Assembly (NCBI GenBank): GCA_964036275.1 | Contig: OZ038433.1 | Location: 23,286,985 to 23,350,984, forward strand | Source: Litoditis marina | Lineage: Eukaryota; Nematoda; Chromadorea; Rhabditida; Rhabditidae | DNA length: 64,000 nt | Direction: 5' to 3' | In this document: one piece after another, positions 34,397-46,264 of the stretch | How the letters are laid out: every line of letters begins with the position of its first letter | Position numbering within the stretch: position 1 is the first letter of the stretch | Notes under the pieces: generated by a model | What the model saw: only the letters and a program-made list of their open reading frames with translations | Told to the model about the DNA's origin: nothing | Database searches by the model: none | Made by a program: the position numbers and the translations under genes

Positions 34397-37300
34397 CCTA
34401 ACATGTTGGTGGATGAGTTCAAATATATAAATATCAAAACCAAACGAGCTTCAATATTTTAACAATCAGCGGAACTTTTTTTAATTTATTCAATTTTCCA
34501 GCTGAGTTGAGGAGAGCTGAGTTATAAGTGGAAGGAACAATATTCAACTTCGCACAGCCCGAGGAGTCCACAAGCGTGCAATAACACGTGTTCAATACAC
34601 GTGCAAAATAAGTTCAAGAGTGAACTGTAAGCTGAAAACATCAGAGTGTCTGGACATTTTAATCGGATCCTGGATGTGTCGCTTCGCGTCATTTTCTGAA
34701 TACGGGCTCAGGATTACTTGAACACTACAAACGACGTCAATAGAGAACTTCACACCGGTTTCAATTAAATAAGCCCGAAGAAAAATTACAACATGTTGTT
34801 GTTGGAAACTGAATCAATTTTCAGTTGCTATACGTGTCTTATACGCAAACGGTGAATAGCTTTAAAATGAACGTTTTGATGTAAAGTTATACGGGACAAA
34901 TACACCCTAGGAATAAAAAGGCATGCATATTAAACATGAACTATTCATGTTGAACCCTAATCAGTAATGCTGATGTACACGGCTTATGTTGCTAGGGTGA
35001 AATAAGTGGTTGCAATTACACATAATTTTGAATTCACTCAAACAAACTCTAAGAAAAAGTTTCAATTGCGGTAAATGTGAATGAAGATGTTTGGAATATA
35101 GTAAGTCATAATTGTATTATGAACCGTTTCGAACTATCGAAATGTAATAGGTTGTAATTCAACTATAAACAGCTGAACAATAAACTATGTCTGAAGACAT
35201 AAGATGAAAATGAATTCTACGAGGTGGACTCAGAAAATCGTCACGACTCGATACTCGACTAATACGCTTTGAAAACATCTGTCCCAAGAAGCTTGGAAGT
35301 AAATTGTCGATTGAGCATGCATGTGTTATGTAAATTACTTCTTGGTAATACTAGGCAACACAGGTGCATTTCAAGTCTTCAGTCATAACAGGTCCTCAAT
35401 CGATTTCTGCTAAACGAACTCTTCGTGTAGAAAAACAAGAACAAAACTACCCATGTTGAGGCGAATGTTGTTTATGTCGATGTTATCGGACCGTCTGTTT
35501 CTAAGTTTTTAATTGGTCATTGTCAAAAACTATAGGAACTAACAACATCAAAAACAAGCTGAGACTCATTTTCGAACATCACTGAGAAGTTAAAAATCTT
35601 CATTAGTCATTTCCTCGGAATAAAAAAATCTTGGTTCGAAAATTAATTGAAAGCGGCTTCTGCAAACATATTTCCAACTAATTCAGGTTCTACCAATTCA
35701 CCATTTCAGGTATAGAGGTAACCAATTCACGTTTAGAGAAAACCTATTTCAGACCAATAACTGTATAAACCGAGAAAAGCTAAAGTACCTTCCAAGGTAG
35801 AGCACAAAGTAGTGTGCTGGTGAGAAGGGTTCAGACGCGCGGAAGATTTTTAAGCTCCCCGCGCCATCGGTGAATACGAACCAATGGTTGACCACAAATA
35901 TAATGTGTAAACATGACAAACTGCTGAATATGTGTGTCGCAAATTCTCACTCCAGCAGTGACAACTGCTGCAATCTGACTACCAGAGTGGTTTAGGCCAA
36001 AACAATTCACGTCGTACATTACCGGTATTTCAGATCACAAAGGCATGAATCGCACGAACTGTGATACGCTTAAAGGGGGGCAGAAAGGAAAGCTAGTTTA
36101 GGTACCCCGGGGTACCGGAAATATAACGTTGCGCGCGCCAATACAGGCAAACGTGTGTCAACCGTATGCAAATTAGGTTCGTTAGTTTGAATGAAAAGTT
36201 GTACTCATCGGTTTCTCTTGATAATCTCTTTCATATTAACGTTCCTTTCTGTCCCCCTTTAATGGTGAATTGTTTAGGGTGGTTTGGGAATTGAATTGAA
36301 TTGGAATTGGAATTGAAAAGAAATGAAAACCAATTCCAAAGAATTGAATTGAATTGGTTTTTGAGTGAAACCAATTCCTAAGAATTGAATTGAATTGAAT
36401 TGGTTTTGTTAAGAGAAAATCGGAATTGAATTGGATTGTTTTTTCGACAGCCAGAATAAAAATGGAATTGAATCGAATTGGTTTTTCTTGAGAATTGGTA
36501 AAAAGCATTGGAATTGGTCCGGAATTGATTCAGAATTGAAATTTTAAACGTGTTGAAATCGACAGTTTCTTGGTCTGTTCTATCTTGTTCAAATGTATTT
36601 GTTGTAAAAAGCAACAGAAAAACTGTTTACCGGCTTTTTTTGCAGAAAAAATGCATTTAGAATTGAAATTGGAATTGATTCTTCAAGAATTGGTTGGAAT
36701 TGGTCGGAATTGGAATTGAATTTAATTGATTTTTGGAGTTGGTTAACCACTCTAGAATTGTTAGTTACAGAACAAAATACAAGTAGAAAAAAATCAATTC
36801 GTTAATCTACGTTGCAATAAGTTTTCCGACAGGATGCAGAATTTGTAACCTCACAACGGCGTCAGTGTGGAAAAACCTAGTTCCTCCACAGATTTGAAAA
36901 AAAAATGTGTGAAAAATGAAAGAAGTCAACTTTCCATATCATTTTTAAGTTTATACTATTGAGGTTGTCATAAGGCTATACTAAGGCTAAGAAAGGCTTT
37001 ACTAGAATGGATGTCAGAAAGAAAGGTTTACTCATCTGCTCACACGAACTAAGGTTCCATTATGGAACTCACAAAAAAGTGTTTTAAGAAGCTATATCGA
37101 GAAATAAGTGATATACTCCTGACTCAACACTACTCGCCGCTGGGCTAATGTTAATGCACTAGTTACCGCAGGATAAGTAGAACAATGGAGTACCAACAGA
37201 TATCTTAATTGAAAAGCTGGTGATATATGAAGTATGGGCAATGAACTTTATTCTCGACACGGCATAATTGCTTTCATGGAAAACAATTGATGACTGAATA

Positions 37301-38357
37301 AGTAAGCTGTTACAATTATGGTGTCTGAGGGAATATTCACAGTTGTCAGTACTCGGTACAAGTGAAGAGACATCTATACACTAATAAAATATACAAAAAC
37401 TAAAACCTGAGCGACTATAAAAGTGTACGGCTAAACACTGTTTCAACTTTGTAACACCCAAAGGTGAGTTACGGGAATAGAGCCTTTTGAAGAACCGTTC
37501 GACGATTTATTATCTCAATTAGTGAGTGTCTCATATGAGGAAAATGATCCTTAAAAGAGGCTGCTCTCTCTAACTGAAAAACAAATCTGTTTTTTTGTCA
37601 TAGCTCGTGTATCGAAAGCGAGAAATCTTAGGTTAAAACCTCTGGGTGACTAACTCAAACGGACCACTTTGCCGCAATCTCGAAATAGATTTTGTGGATT
37701 GTTTCTGTATTCGGAAAACTCAAAAACTGGGTTGTGGAAGTTTTGAATCAATTGAATTGAATGTGAGAGTTTCATTGTCCGTGCACATACAGCTGGGAAT
37801 CTGAACAAAACTACGTCTGATCAAACGAATCTTCAAGCGTAAATAACGAACAGAAGACTGAACGTTCTTTACTCACTGCTTGTACCAGTTTTGTGTTCAG
37901 CGTGAATTTTTGAACTGGTCAGAGCTATTTTGTTCTCGGAGATTCAGCGAAACGGAAACGGACACTGGTGAGGTCTCAAGTTCGAAATGAGCTCGTGAAC
38001 TCTAACAAGCAACTAGAATGCTGGTTGTTCAGGTTGCTTTGGTGACACTACTCTGATTCTGAATTTAAAATAACAATCTAGAAATTGGAAATTTGACTTC
38101 ACATATTTTTTTCAGCATAAATATAATATACGTAAAATGTACTTCATGACATGATAACGGAGAAATACATACATCGTTCAGTTACAAATGTGGTAAACCA
38201 ATTGCGTTGACTTGGTTAAAGTTAATTTCAATCGAATTCTTGAATTTCATCACAATTGTAAATGAGGGTAACTCCATCAATCATTTAAAACGGTTATGTC
38301 GTAGATAGAATGTAGTGGGACTAATAAATACAACACTCAACAATCTAATAAAACAAT
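34397..38357. other. Intergenic, largely featureless
   Basis: Nearly 4 kb without a recognisable gene. Apart from the GAATT-rich satellite (listed separately) I see AT-rich unique-looking sequence. The ORF at 35831-36019 on the minus strand has no recognisable motif. Confidence 0.45.
36285..36730 (+). repeat. GAATT-type pentamer satellite
   Basis: Interrupted array of AATTG/GAATT pentamers (runs such as GAATTGAATTGAATTGG), densest at 36285-36530 and 36655-36730. Ile/Gln/Phe/Asn-rich ORFs on the minus strand come from this repeat and are not genes. Confidence 0.9.
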
Positions 38358-41300
38358 TTATGGGCCCTCCCAGGCTGCCCTTAGGTTTTGCATTTGATCC
38401 TGCACGAAATTCCGTCGATGTAGGCCGTGTACCTCCAGTTTTCTTTGTTTCCAACGAAATAGCAAAGGATAAATATTTATGAGAACTGGTGTTCCGATCA
38501 ACGAAGAAAACTCCTGAAAGCAACGTATTGTGTTTGAGTTCCAATAACACCTTATGTCTTTTGGTGCACTTACCTCGCTGCAATCGAATGTAATTTAGTC
38601 TCAAGTTTCTCAAAACTTGCGGTGGTATTAGCTCTGGTAGTTTGTTAATAAGCATCATGAACTTTCAAAATGATACTTGAAATTGGTTGTTGTTGGAAAC
38701 TGAAGACGCTTCTGGTGAACTCAAAAAGCATTCTAGTCAAAATATTGCCGCCAGACGAAATATTTTAGTGAATATATGATTTTTTTCTTTTTCTTTAATG
38801 TGAGTGTGTTGTTCAGTTACCTACAGAAATAATCACGTAAAATGTGGGAACTTTGGCAACTGTTTCACGTGACTACTTTTTCGATCAACAGTATAGTTTA
38901 CCTTGTGACGTGTGAATTGTACCAAAGTAGAGGTTTCAATGCTCACAACAAATAAAGCTGATCCAATAGTAATGATCATTGAGGTAAGAAACAGAAGAAT
39001 GATGGGCATCACGAGCTTACTTGCTCGCAACGACTGTGTATCCTCGAATCGAGCTCCGAGAGAGTGTTGAGTGGTAAAAAGACTCAATCTGCAAATGGTT
39101 TATTCTGAAATACAAAATCTTTCACAACCACTATTTCAACTGCCCTATTCATGTCGTTACAACAATCAAATCACACATTTTCACGTTATCGATCGTAGCT
39201 GTCTAAGGCTGCGTTCACACTTCGCGCCTCCAACTCGAGCCGCTGCATCTGGATGCAGCGGCCAAAAATAACAAAGGCTGCATTTCATTCAAAAGCCGCT
39301 GCATCCGGATCTGAAAGCTGAAAGCCGCTGCTTCTTGCTGTCGAGAAGTATGAACCTACTTGGAGGCCGTTACGATTTTCTCAAACTTGAGCAAAATTCA
39401 AACATTGATTTTTGAAATCTTATGTTCAACTGGGGAATGTGTTCTGCTCTTATGTACGCTTTCTGCTTCGATGAAACCACTGATAACATGGTTCCAAAGA
39501 TAGCTCGAGCAATTTTCAGTTTTTGCCTCAAACGTGCAGAAACTACAGAGCGGCAGGGACGAGGAGCCATTCTGAACGAGAAAGAATAAAATTATCAAGG
39601 CAAAATAAGTTGTAACCATCTACTCCGTGAAAACAGACAGTTCATGACAATTTTATGATGAAAAATAATAGCTCTGACGGTTGCACACCGGTATTTCCAC
39701 TATAAAATTGCTGCTCACTGATGATATTGTTCCAAACACCTGACAGAACTTTATTAAAAATGCAGAATGGGAACAGAACAACAAATAAACTCAAGTTACA
39801 AAGAAAATGCAAGCACGGAAGTGGCCGCTGCCTTTGATTGCAAGCAAAGGCAGCGGCTTCTTGAGTTGGATGCAAAAATATCCCAAACCGGCGGCAAAAG
39901 TGAGCGGCCGCTGCAAAATAAGTATGAACCTCCTAAATGCACCTGGGTGAAACCACTGATAACATGGTTCCAAAGATAGCTCGAGCAATTTTCAGTTTTG
40001 CCTCAAACGTGCAGAAACTGAAAATTGAGCAGAGTAGGATTTATTCTACAATTTGTTGACACTAGGGTTGTTGATCAATCTTGAAAAGAAAAACGATTTT
40101 TTCGAGTTCCGTCTTTTGGCAGAATTGAAACTTTCGATTTGCGATTTGTTCCATTCTGACAAAAATCGGAATCGACCATCAAATGCATCCTTGTTGTCAA
40201 TATGTGTTTGTTAACGTGGGCTCGAAAATCGATTTTAAAATATTTAGATTTTTGAGAGATTGTCCGAGTTCTCCGTTTTTTCTCCGTTCAATTTTTATTT
40301 TCGATTTTCTATTCCAAGATCGAAATTCGGAAATCGAAACTCGACTTTTTTCGACTTCAATCGGTTTTCGATTTCGATTATAAAAACCCTGATTGTTACA
40401 GACGAAACCATGTTCAGCAGAGCTTAAAATCGTTTTTGATATGGGATAGAGGGGCACAATAGCCTTAGTTTCTTCATATGGCTTTTGTTAGCTGTTTGTA
40501 TTGATATAGCTGTGAACCAGCCTACTCTATCGTCTCACCTTAGTCTCTTATTTGTTATTTTCCTGATGCAAAGGAAAATAGCAGTGCTTAGGGCGACAAT
40601 ACCAAAGTAGATCAGGAAGAAAACACGACCGACTACTCCGGACGTGGCCGAACTAAAATACGCCAGCTTCAAACCCTCAACATGCCGTCCCAAATAGGCT
40701 GATGGGAAGTTGTTAACAAGAATGAAAATCCAAGCTACCCACTGAAATTTAAAAGTTAAGATAGTTTCGCACGACCTACGTTTTGTAACTCATGTTTGTA
40801 TACAAACTCAGCCCGATTACGTTTTGTTACGTTGAGAAGGAAGACCGTTTATTTAACAATTGCAATCTGACATCATACACGGAATTTCAACTCCTTTTCG
40901 ACTTTCCTAGAGATCAATTTTGGGTACTCCGACTACTCTACCTCGTACTCGATACGTGTTTGTACTCGGAGTGAACCATTGACCGAATACCTTATTGTTT
41001 TCCCATTTAAAATATTGCAATCATCATTATAAGTAATGTTACGTTTTCGGGTTCAGATACTCACTTGAAGGTTCAATTATTTGTGTATTCTATCATGTAC
41101 CTCATATAACGTAATACATCCCACATAAGTTAAAACATCGACTAAACCCGGTTCAAAATCCCAAGGAATCTTTGTTAATACCCCGGGTGATACGATAGCG
41201 AAACCGGCCAACAAGAAGTGCATCTTCTCGTAGGAGAGGGAGAATATTGTTGCCAATCCTCTTTCCAGGCCGAGAGCCAGCAGAGCATAGTTGTACAGAA

Positions 41301-42328
41301 CGTCGCTCGTTGATGTTAACGACATTTCTGCTGCACACTGTTCAAAATGTGTCAGCAGGGCGCATGGAGGCTGAAAAGGTGATCAAAAAGTATTTGAGCT
41401 CAGGGAAGTGCTGGTAGCTCAAGGGAAGGTGCTACTGAGGTTCGATGGTCTGAAGGTCTAGTTCCAATGTATCAGTTTCCCGATGTAAATTCAATATCCC
41501 AAGGTCTCATTGTATTGTCTCAAAATCTCGCTTCATTGTGAACTGTCTCATTTTTAGTTCGATATATTTTATGTTTTCCTTTTTTCATTTGCTCTATTAT
41601 TGGTCGCTTTTCTGCCTCTCGGGAATTCCAGCTAGGTACATTCCGGTTCATGACAAACTTTACATAATTTCATAGAAAATGTGGCAGGAAATCAGTTGAA
41701 CTTGACGTAAATTGACGATGTGAAATGGACGGCGTAAGTTTTCAATTCATGACTTGTCAACTACCGTCGCTTGGAAAGCGCTAAGTAGGAACTGTGCAGA
41801 ACGTTTCGTTGTCAGAAGGCTCCGAACAGACAAGCCGGCGTTGATACTCAACAGTTGAAGACGGAAACTTGGGTGGAAAATCTGGAAGAAGTGTTCTGAT
41901 TTAGTGTCTACATCGCTCATAGTATTTGGTCGGCTAGTGAACATGTGGAATGGCGTAATATATCTACTGAGAGAACATCTGAAAAATCTACTTCAGTTTG
42001 AACTATCTGGCGCTGTTCAAACGGCTGGGCAATAGATTTTCATGTTGTTGGCTTACGGGGCCCGATGTTGGTCTCAGTTACATTGCTCGGGATTTGCAAT
42101 TATAGCTGAGGTTTCGAAATGTCCTTTCGCTTGCTTGAGATATAGTCTGACTACTACGGTCCTCACCTTTAGTTTATATCTTTTGATACTCAAAAGCACT
42201 ATTTGTGTCAGTCCGATAAGATTGAGTAGAACAACGAGAAAGTATATAATCATGATTGTTGGATCTTTCACCATGCCTTTGGCAGCAGTGCAGTTGTTTT
42301 TGTTCTCTTCCAGGACTTCTTTCAACAT
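38358..42328 (-). CDS. Serpentine chemoreceptor, Sra superfamily (Srb-like), 6 exons
   Basis: Paralogue of the gene at 19280-21569. Exons: 42328-42167, 41881-41765, 41370-41182, 40741-40539, 39088-38902 and 38513-38358. Lengths of 162, 117, 189, 203, 187 and 156 nt are the same in both genes, giving 337 aa. Motifs: MLKEVLEENKNNCTAAK; IFHPSFRLQLLSINAGLSVR; a PPCALLTHFEQC loop; LERGLATIFSLSYEK; VFFLIYFGIVALSTAIFLCI; SLGARFEDTQSLRASK; and TPVLINIYPLLFRWKQRKL, ending AAWEGP. A TTTTTCAG acceptor lies just before the ATG. Introns hold a GCCGCTGC-rich repeat (39.2-40.0 kb) and a CAATGTCTC-like repeat (41.4-41.55 kb). Apparently intact; Srb is the best guess for class. Confidence 0.8.
39205..40019. 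repeat. GCCGCTGC-rich repeat with internal direct repeats
   Basis: Several GCCGCTGCATC/GATGCAGCGGC hairpins (39238-39261, 39290-39340, 39820-39920). A 72-73-bp segment starting TGAAACCACTGATAACATGG occurs as a direct repeat at 39472-39544 and 39948-40019 with almost no differences. GTTCATACTT-like sequence recurs near both outer edges. Probably a MITE with a nested insertion or duplication; lies in an intron. Confidence 0.65.
41399..41550 (+). repeat. CAATGTCTC-like minisatellite fragment
   Basis: Short iterations such as CAATATCCCAAGGTCTCATTG and GTCTCAAAATCTCGCTTCA resemble the interior of the foldback element at 25131-26443. In an intron of the Srb-like gene. Confidence 0.4.
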
Positions 42329-42942
42329 TCTGAAAAACACATTCCGTCTAATATTTTGGCTCAGAGTACTTTTGCTAGAACATCCCGGCACCTTCAATCG
42401 AGTCTGCGCCTCTCGCTTTGCGCACTATTACGCGACACTCGTCTCCCGATGGTATGTTGAAGCAAAAAAAAGGTTTATGTTAGAGGAGATGGGATGAAAA
42501 GGCTGGATTGTTGATTACTTCGGCCTCTGTAATGAAACCGAGACGGTTCACTAACAATATGAGAAATACGTACCAAATTTGATTAATAGAAAAACAAAAC
42601 AAGAGCACCATTAGGTCATTTTTGTGCATCGCATTCGGACACAGAGTAGCGGTGGATAAAATTCTCATTTTAAACTTAGGAATATTCAGCTGTCGTGGTC
42701 CATTTTTGCTGTATTTCTCTGGGTGTTTAAAACTGTTGAGTGTTTCGTTATCGGACTTAACAAAAAAAAAGATTAGTTCTATATACGAGATACCACGGTT
42801 TAATATATCTTCTAATATATTATCATGTGCAAAACAATTGTATCGAGTATGTGTCTCCCAACTTTTCTGAGATTGCAGCTTGTAAACCAGTTAGTTGAGA
42901 CGGGATCTATCTGTTCTAGATGATATCCTGTACAAGATGTTG

Positions 42943-42953
42943 TATATAAAAGG
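42943..42953 (+). promoter_or_regulatory. TATA box of cationic peptide gene A
   Basis: TATATAAAAGG lies 42 bp before the ATG, followed by GCGCCTACCAGTC. The same block, with GATATCCTGTA just upstream, precedes gene B, so the core promoter is conserved between the copies. Confidence 0.8.
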
Positions 42954-42984
42954 CGCCTACCAGTCGCTAATACCATAACTGAAC

Positions 42985-43956
42985 ATGCGTTCTTTTGTGA
43001 TCTTCTTCTTTTTGGTGCTCTGCCTTCTCGCAGGTAATATTTACTCTCTACAGCGATTTGACGTTTTGCTCTAATAGGTTGAGCTCACATTAGTTAAGTT
43101 TACAATGCAGTTAATTGGATTTCAGCTAGACTTTTTATCAAATAAACGGTCAAAAATGATTCAAACTCTGCACTGTGTTCACAATTTCGAATTTGAGATT
43201 TACTTTTCCGACATTTGATGAAAAAGAGCTTTCTGCTCAAGTTCTCGATAATTTTTCAGAGCATAAAACTCAGTGGGCAAAACGTTGAGAACCGTTATTT
43301 ATTCCGATTTCCATTTCAGTTGTCAACGTTGCCGATGCCAGATCTCGTCATCGTGGAGTGTAAGTTATTAAATTTGTCGAACTGGTTGATTGACTGACAT
43401 ATAAACTGTCACATTTCGAAACAGACTAGCACAATCATAGAGTCATGATGCAACATAATAGACATGAAGGATTTAAAGTGTAGAGATTCTTCTTACTATT
43501 GGTTGTTTTCAGATCTCATCGTCATGCCAAAAAGGGCGGTGTACAATTGGCTGCTGGTAGAGCCAGAACCAAGGCACTCAGAAAGGCTATCCACAGTTAG
43601 TTTGTTACCAAATAAATTTGATGTGTTCTCATTCATAATACAAAAGTCAATTATCTGAGCTCAGAGCCGTTCTAAAGATATATTTCAAGTCGCGAAGATT
43701 CGCGAATTAAACACCGAAATGTACAAAAACTTGTCGAAGTGTCTAAATCCGACATAACATTTGCCTACACTGAGACTCAAACGTGAACTTTTGCAACGTA
43801 TAATTGTGCATTCAAAATTGCTTGTATAATTACATATAATGTCACACAGGAGCCCAAGTGAGAAAGGCCCGCATCGTCAAGAGACGCCGCAACCTGAAGA
43901 AGCAGAGACAGCTCAGACGCCGTCTTTCCAACATCAGAAAAACCAACCGCGGATAA
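42985..43956 (+). CDS. Secreted, strongly cationic 92-aa peptide, copy A
   Basis: Four exons: 42985-43033, 43320-43359, 43513-43595 and 43850-43956; phase kept, 92 aa. A typical signal peptide (MRSFVIFFFLVLCLLA) ends in an AxA site (NVADA, residues 19-23). The mature part is about 69 residues with 28 Lys/Arg (RTKALRKA, RIVKRRRNLKKQR, LRRRL), no Asp, no Glu and no Cys. This suits a linear amphipathic cationic peptide, for example antimicrobial, or another secreted nucleic-acid or membrane-binding role; function is inference and I recognise no named family. The junction of exons 1 and 2 supplies a Val codon. AATAAA follows at 44003-44008. Gene B, 2.3 kb downstream in the same orientation, has identical exon lengths. 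Confidence 0.8.
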
Positions 43957-46226
43957 ATGCCTCAGTCTTCAGAATCGATATTTATTGTCCCCACGCATGC
44001 TAAATAAAGTGAATCAACCATTTCTTGTTCCTCTGTTTTTATCTATCCAAACGTGTTTTCTACAGACATTTGATTATTGATTCTATCAAGTGAAGTGCAA
44101 AGAATGATCAGATTTCACCTCGCGTTTCCGGTGAAGATGTTTTTATTTTACAACACTGACTTCGATTTCGTGTTGTGATCGATGTATAGAACCACATACA
44201 ATAACGAGCGGCTTGAAAGTAGTCGCTCGCCCAGAAAATAGTTTGCAACAGTCGAAAAACATTAAAAGGTTCTAGAACAAAATGTAAGAAACTAATACTT
44301 AATTGGGTATTTCTGAATGGACTGAACGACGGAATACTGGAATGCATAAATTTAAAGGTGAAAAATACATTTGAATAAGTTATCCATCATATAAGAATGG
44401 GCAATTTTGGTTGAAAATTTGTTTAAAGCTGCTCTGTAGATGAGACGACCGCAAAAGAAAGTAAGGGGTAAGTTTTCAGAAACGCTCACATCGATAGTGC
44501 GTTGGGAATTAGAGATACGTATGACAGTCAATCCAGAAAAATACTCTCAAATTTCTCGGGTTCAATCATCGGAAAAACTCGTCGAGCTCTTATGAAGATA
44601 CATGTAGAGCGCTCGTTTTCCTAGCAATGAAAATAAATAGCCAAATCTATTGAGAAAACGGTTTCTTATTATTTGTAAGCAGACGAGAGAGTGTGTAGAT
44701 CGAAGATACGCCGACCTCTCGGGAAAGTCCGCATTGAACTACACGTACAAAAAGAGTGTGTCAAAGATCGAAATCATTAACTCGAGGTAAAATCTCACTC
44801 TGCACATCTAGAGAGTGGTGGGGTAATTTAGAAAACCTAATCAAAATGGAAACGTGCAGAATTGAATAAGAAGGACATTCGTTATTTTAGTTTGCGTGTC
44901 AGTGACGTAGGGCAGCTGAATAGAACAACAAATTCGTGCAATATAAATCTTCATATCAAAATTTACGAGATTCAACTAGTCACAACAGAGCGAAACCGAA
45001 TACAGCCATCTATGTGTGTCACTTTCTTATGGCAAACATTGTGAAACTAGTTTGAGAGAATGGTAACATTTTAAGATAAATCTTTTTAAGTATAGTAGGT
45101 TTTCCTTTAATATTTCAGAGGTAATTAACTATGCTCAGAGGATAGACTAGAGTTCAAAAGACAATAACATCAAAAATTAATGAAAAAGCAATGTGAAACA
45201 CAGAGTGAAAACAAGAAAAACAGCTCCAAGCACAGAATCGTGAGAGAGGTCTAGCAACGATTTTGATTGACGATTTTTGAACTACAGTTCGTGAAATGTA
45301 TACAGCAGAGTATGAGGTACTGAACGTATACAATTAAACGCCTACCCAATCATTATAAGATAATTTGCAAGGTATTTCAAGTAGTCGTTTTGCAAATTTC
45401 AGCTGCACACTCTTATATTTACCACTCACTCTGGTACAATATTTACGAGGGACTTATCTAAACGTTGTGCGAGTTCTAAGAATAATTGTCGAGTAAATAC
45501 AACGCTGTTGCGTTTAAATATAGACGAAAAAAATCTACGGATTCGAATGGTTTATACTCGCTCAAAAAAAAACGCTGAGCGAGTATAAACCATTCGAATC
45601 CGTAGATCAACTCAGCCAGTATCTGAGGTAAACCAACGAGAGAATCCTGATTTGTCAGGATTTAGTCAGGTCCTTGAGCAGATTGAGCTCATTAATTGCA
45701 TGACTTTGCTGCGCCGAACTTAGCTCCTACTATCTGGTCAACAGTGTCGACACATTATGAAAAAGAAAGCAACACAGATCCAGCAACATATGAAATTGAT
45801 AACACAGAGTGAAAGACCGAAATTATCTATATGAGCTTCGGAAATTTTGAAATCTCTACGAGCCCACGAACAAATGTCAGAGAATGGATTAAAACACGTA
45901 CTTTCTGTTTAGAGTACGTTATCAAACAGAATTGTACAACCTGATGAATAACTGTAAAATTGATCACATATTTCATAAGTTTTTGTTTTCATCGTCAAAC
46001 GGTGTGTCTGTAAAAGCTTTCGATTGAAAAACATTGGGTTTATGATGAATTGTATACATTTGCAATTTGCTGCTCGATCGCTATTGTACATCTAGACGAG
46101 TGCTCTCCTTTCCGAGTCAACTTGTAGCTCTGGTTGATAATTAGCTGACAATAGTTTGCGACAGACATAACGTCTTTGTTTACGAGATATATCTGCTGTC
46201 GTCGATATATCCTGTATGAGATTGTC
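43957..46226. other. Spacer between the peptide genes
   Basis: No gene recognised. Holds a perfect long hairpin at 45533-45607. The rest is AT-rich sequence without other clear structure. Confidence 0.5.
45533..45607. other. Perfect 32-bp inverted repeat (hairpin)
   Basis: Arm ATCTACGGATTCGAATGGTT continues through TATACTCGCTCA (45533-45564); an 11-nt A-rich loop follows; then the exact complement runs to 45607. No mismatch in 32 bp. Transcribed from either strand it would fold into a precursor-sized hairpin; it could equally be a very young palindromic insertion. Confidence 0.9.
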
Positions 46227-46235
46227 TATAAAAGG
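46227..46235 (+). promoter_or_regulatory. TATA box of cationic peptide gene B
   Basis: TATAAAAGG, 38 bp before the ATG, followed by CGGCTACCAGTC, the counterpart of the gene A promoter. Confidence 0.8.
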
Positions 46236-46264
46236 CGGCTACCAGTCACAAAAGCAGGATCAGC

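Noticed and set aside
36236..36614. Asn/Gln/Phe/Ile-rich minus-strand ORFs
   Set aside because: Translations of the GAATT pentamer satellite.
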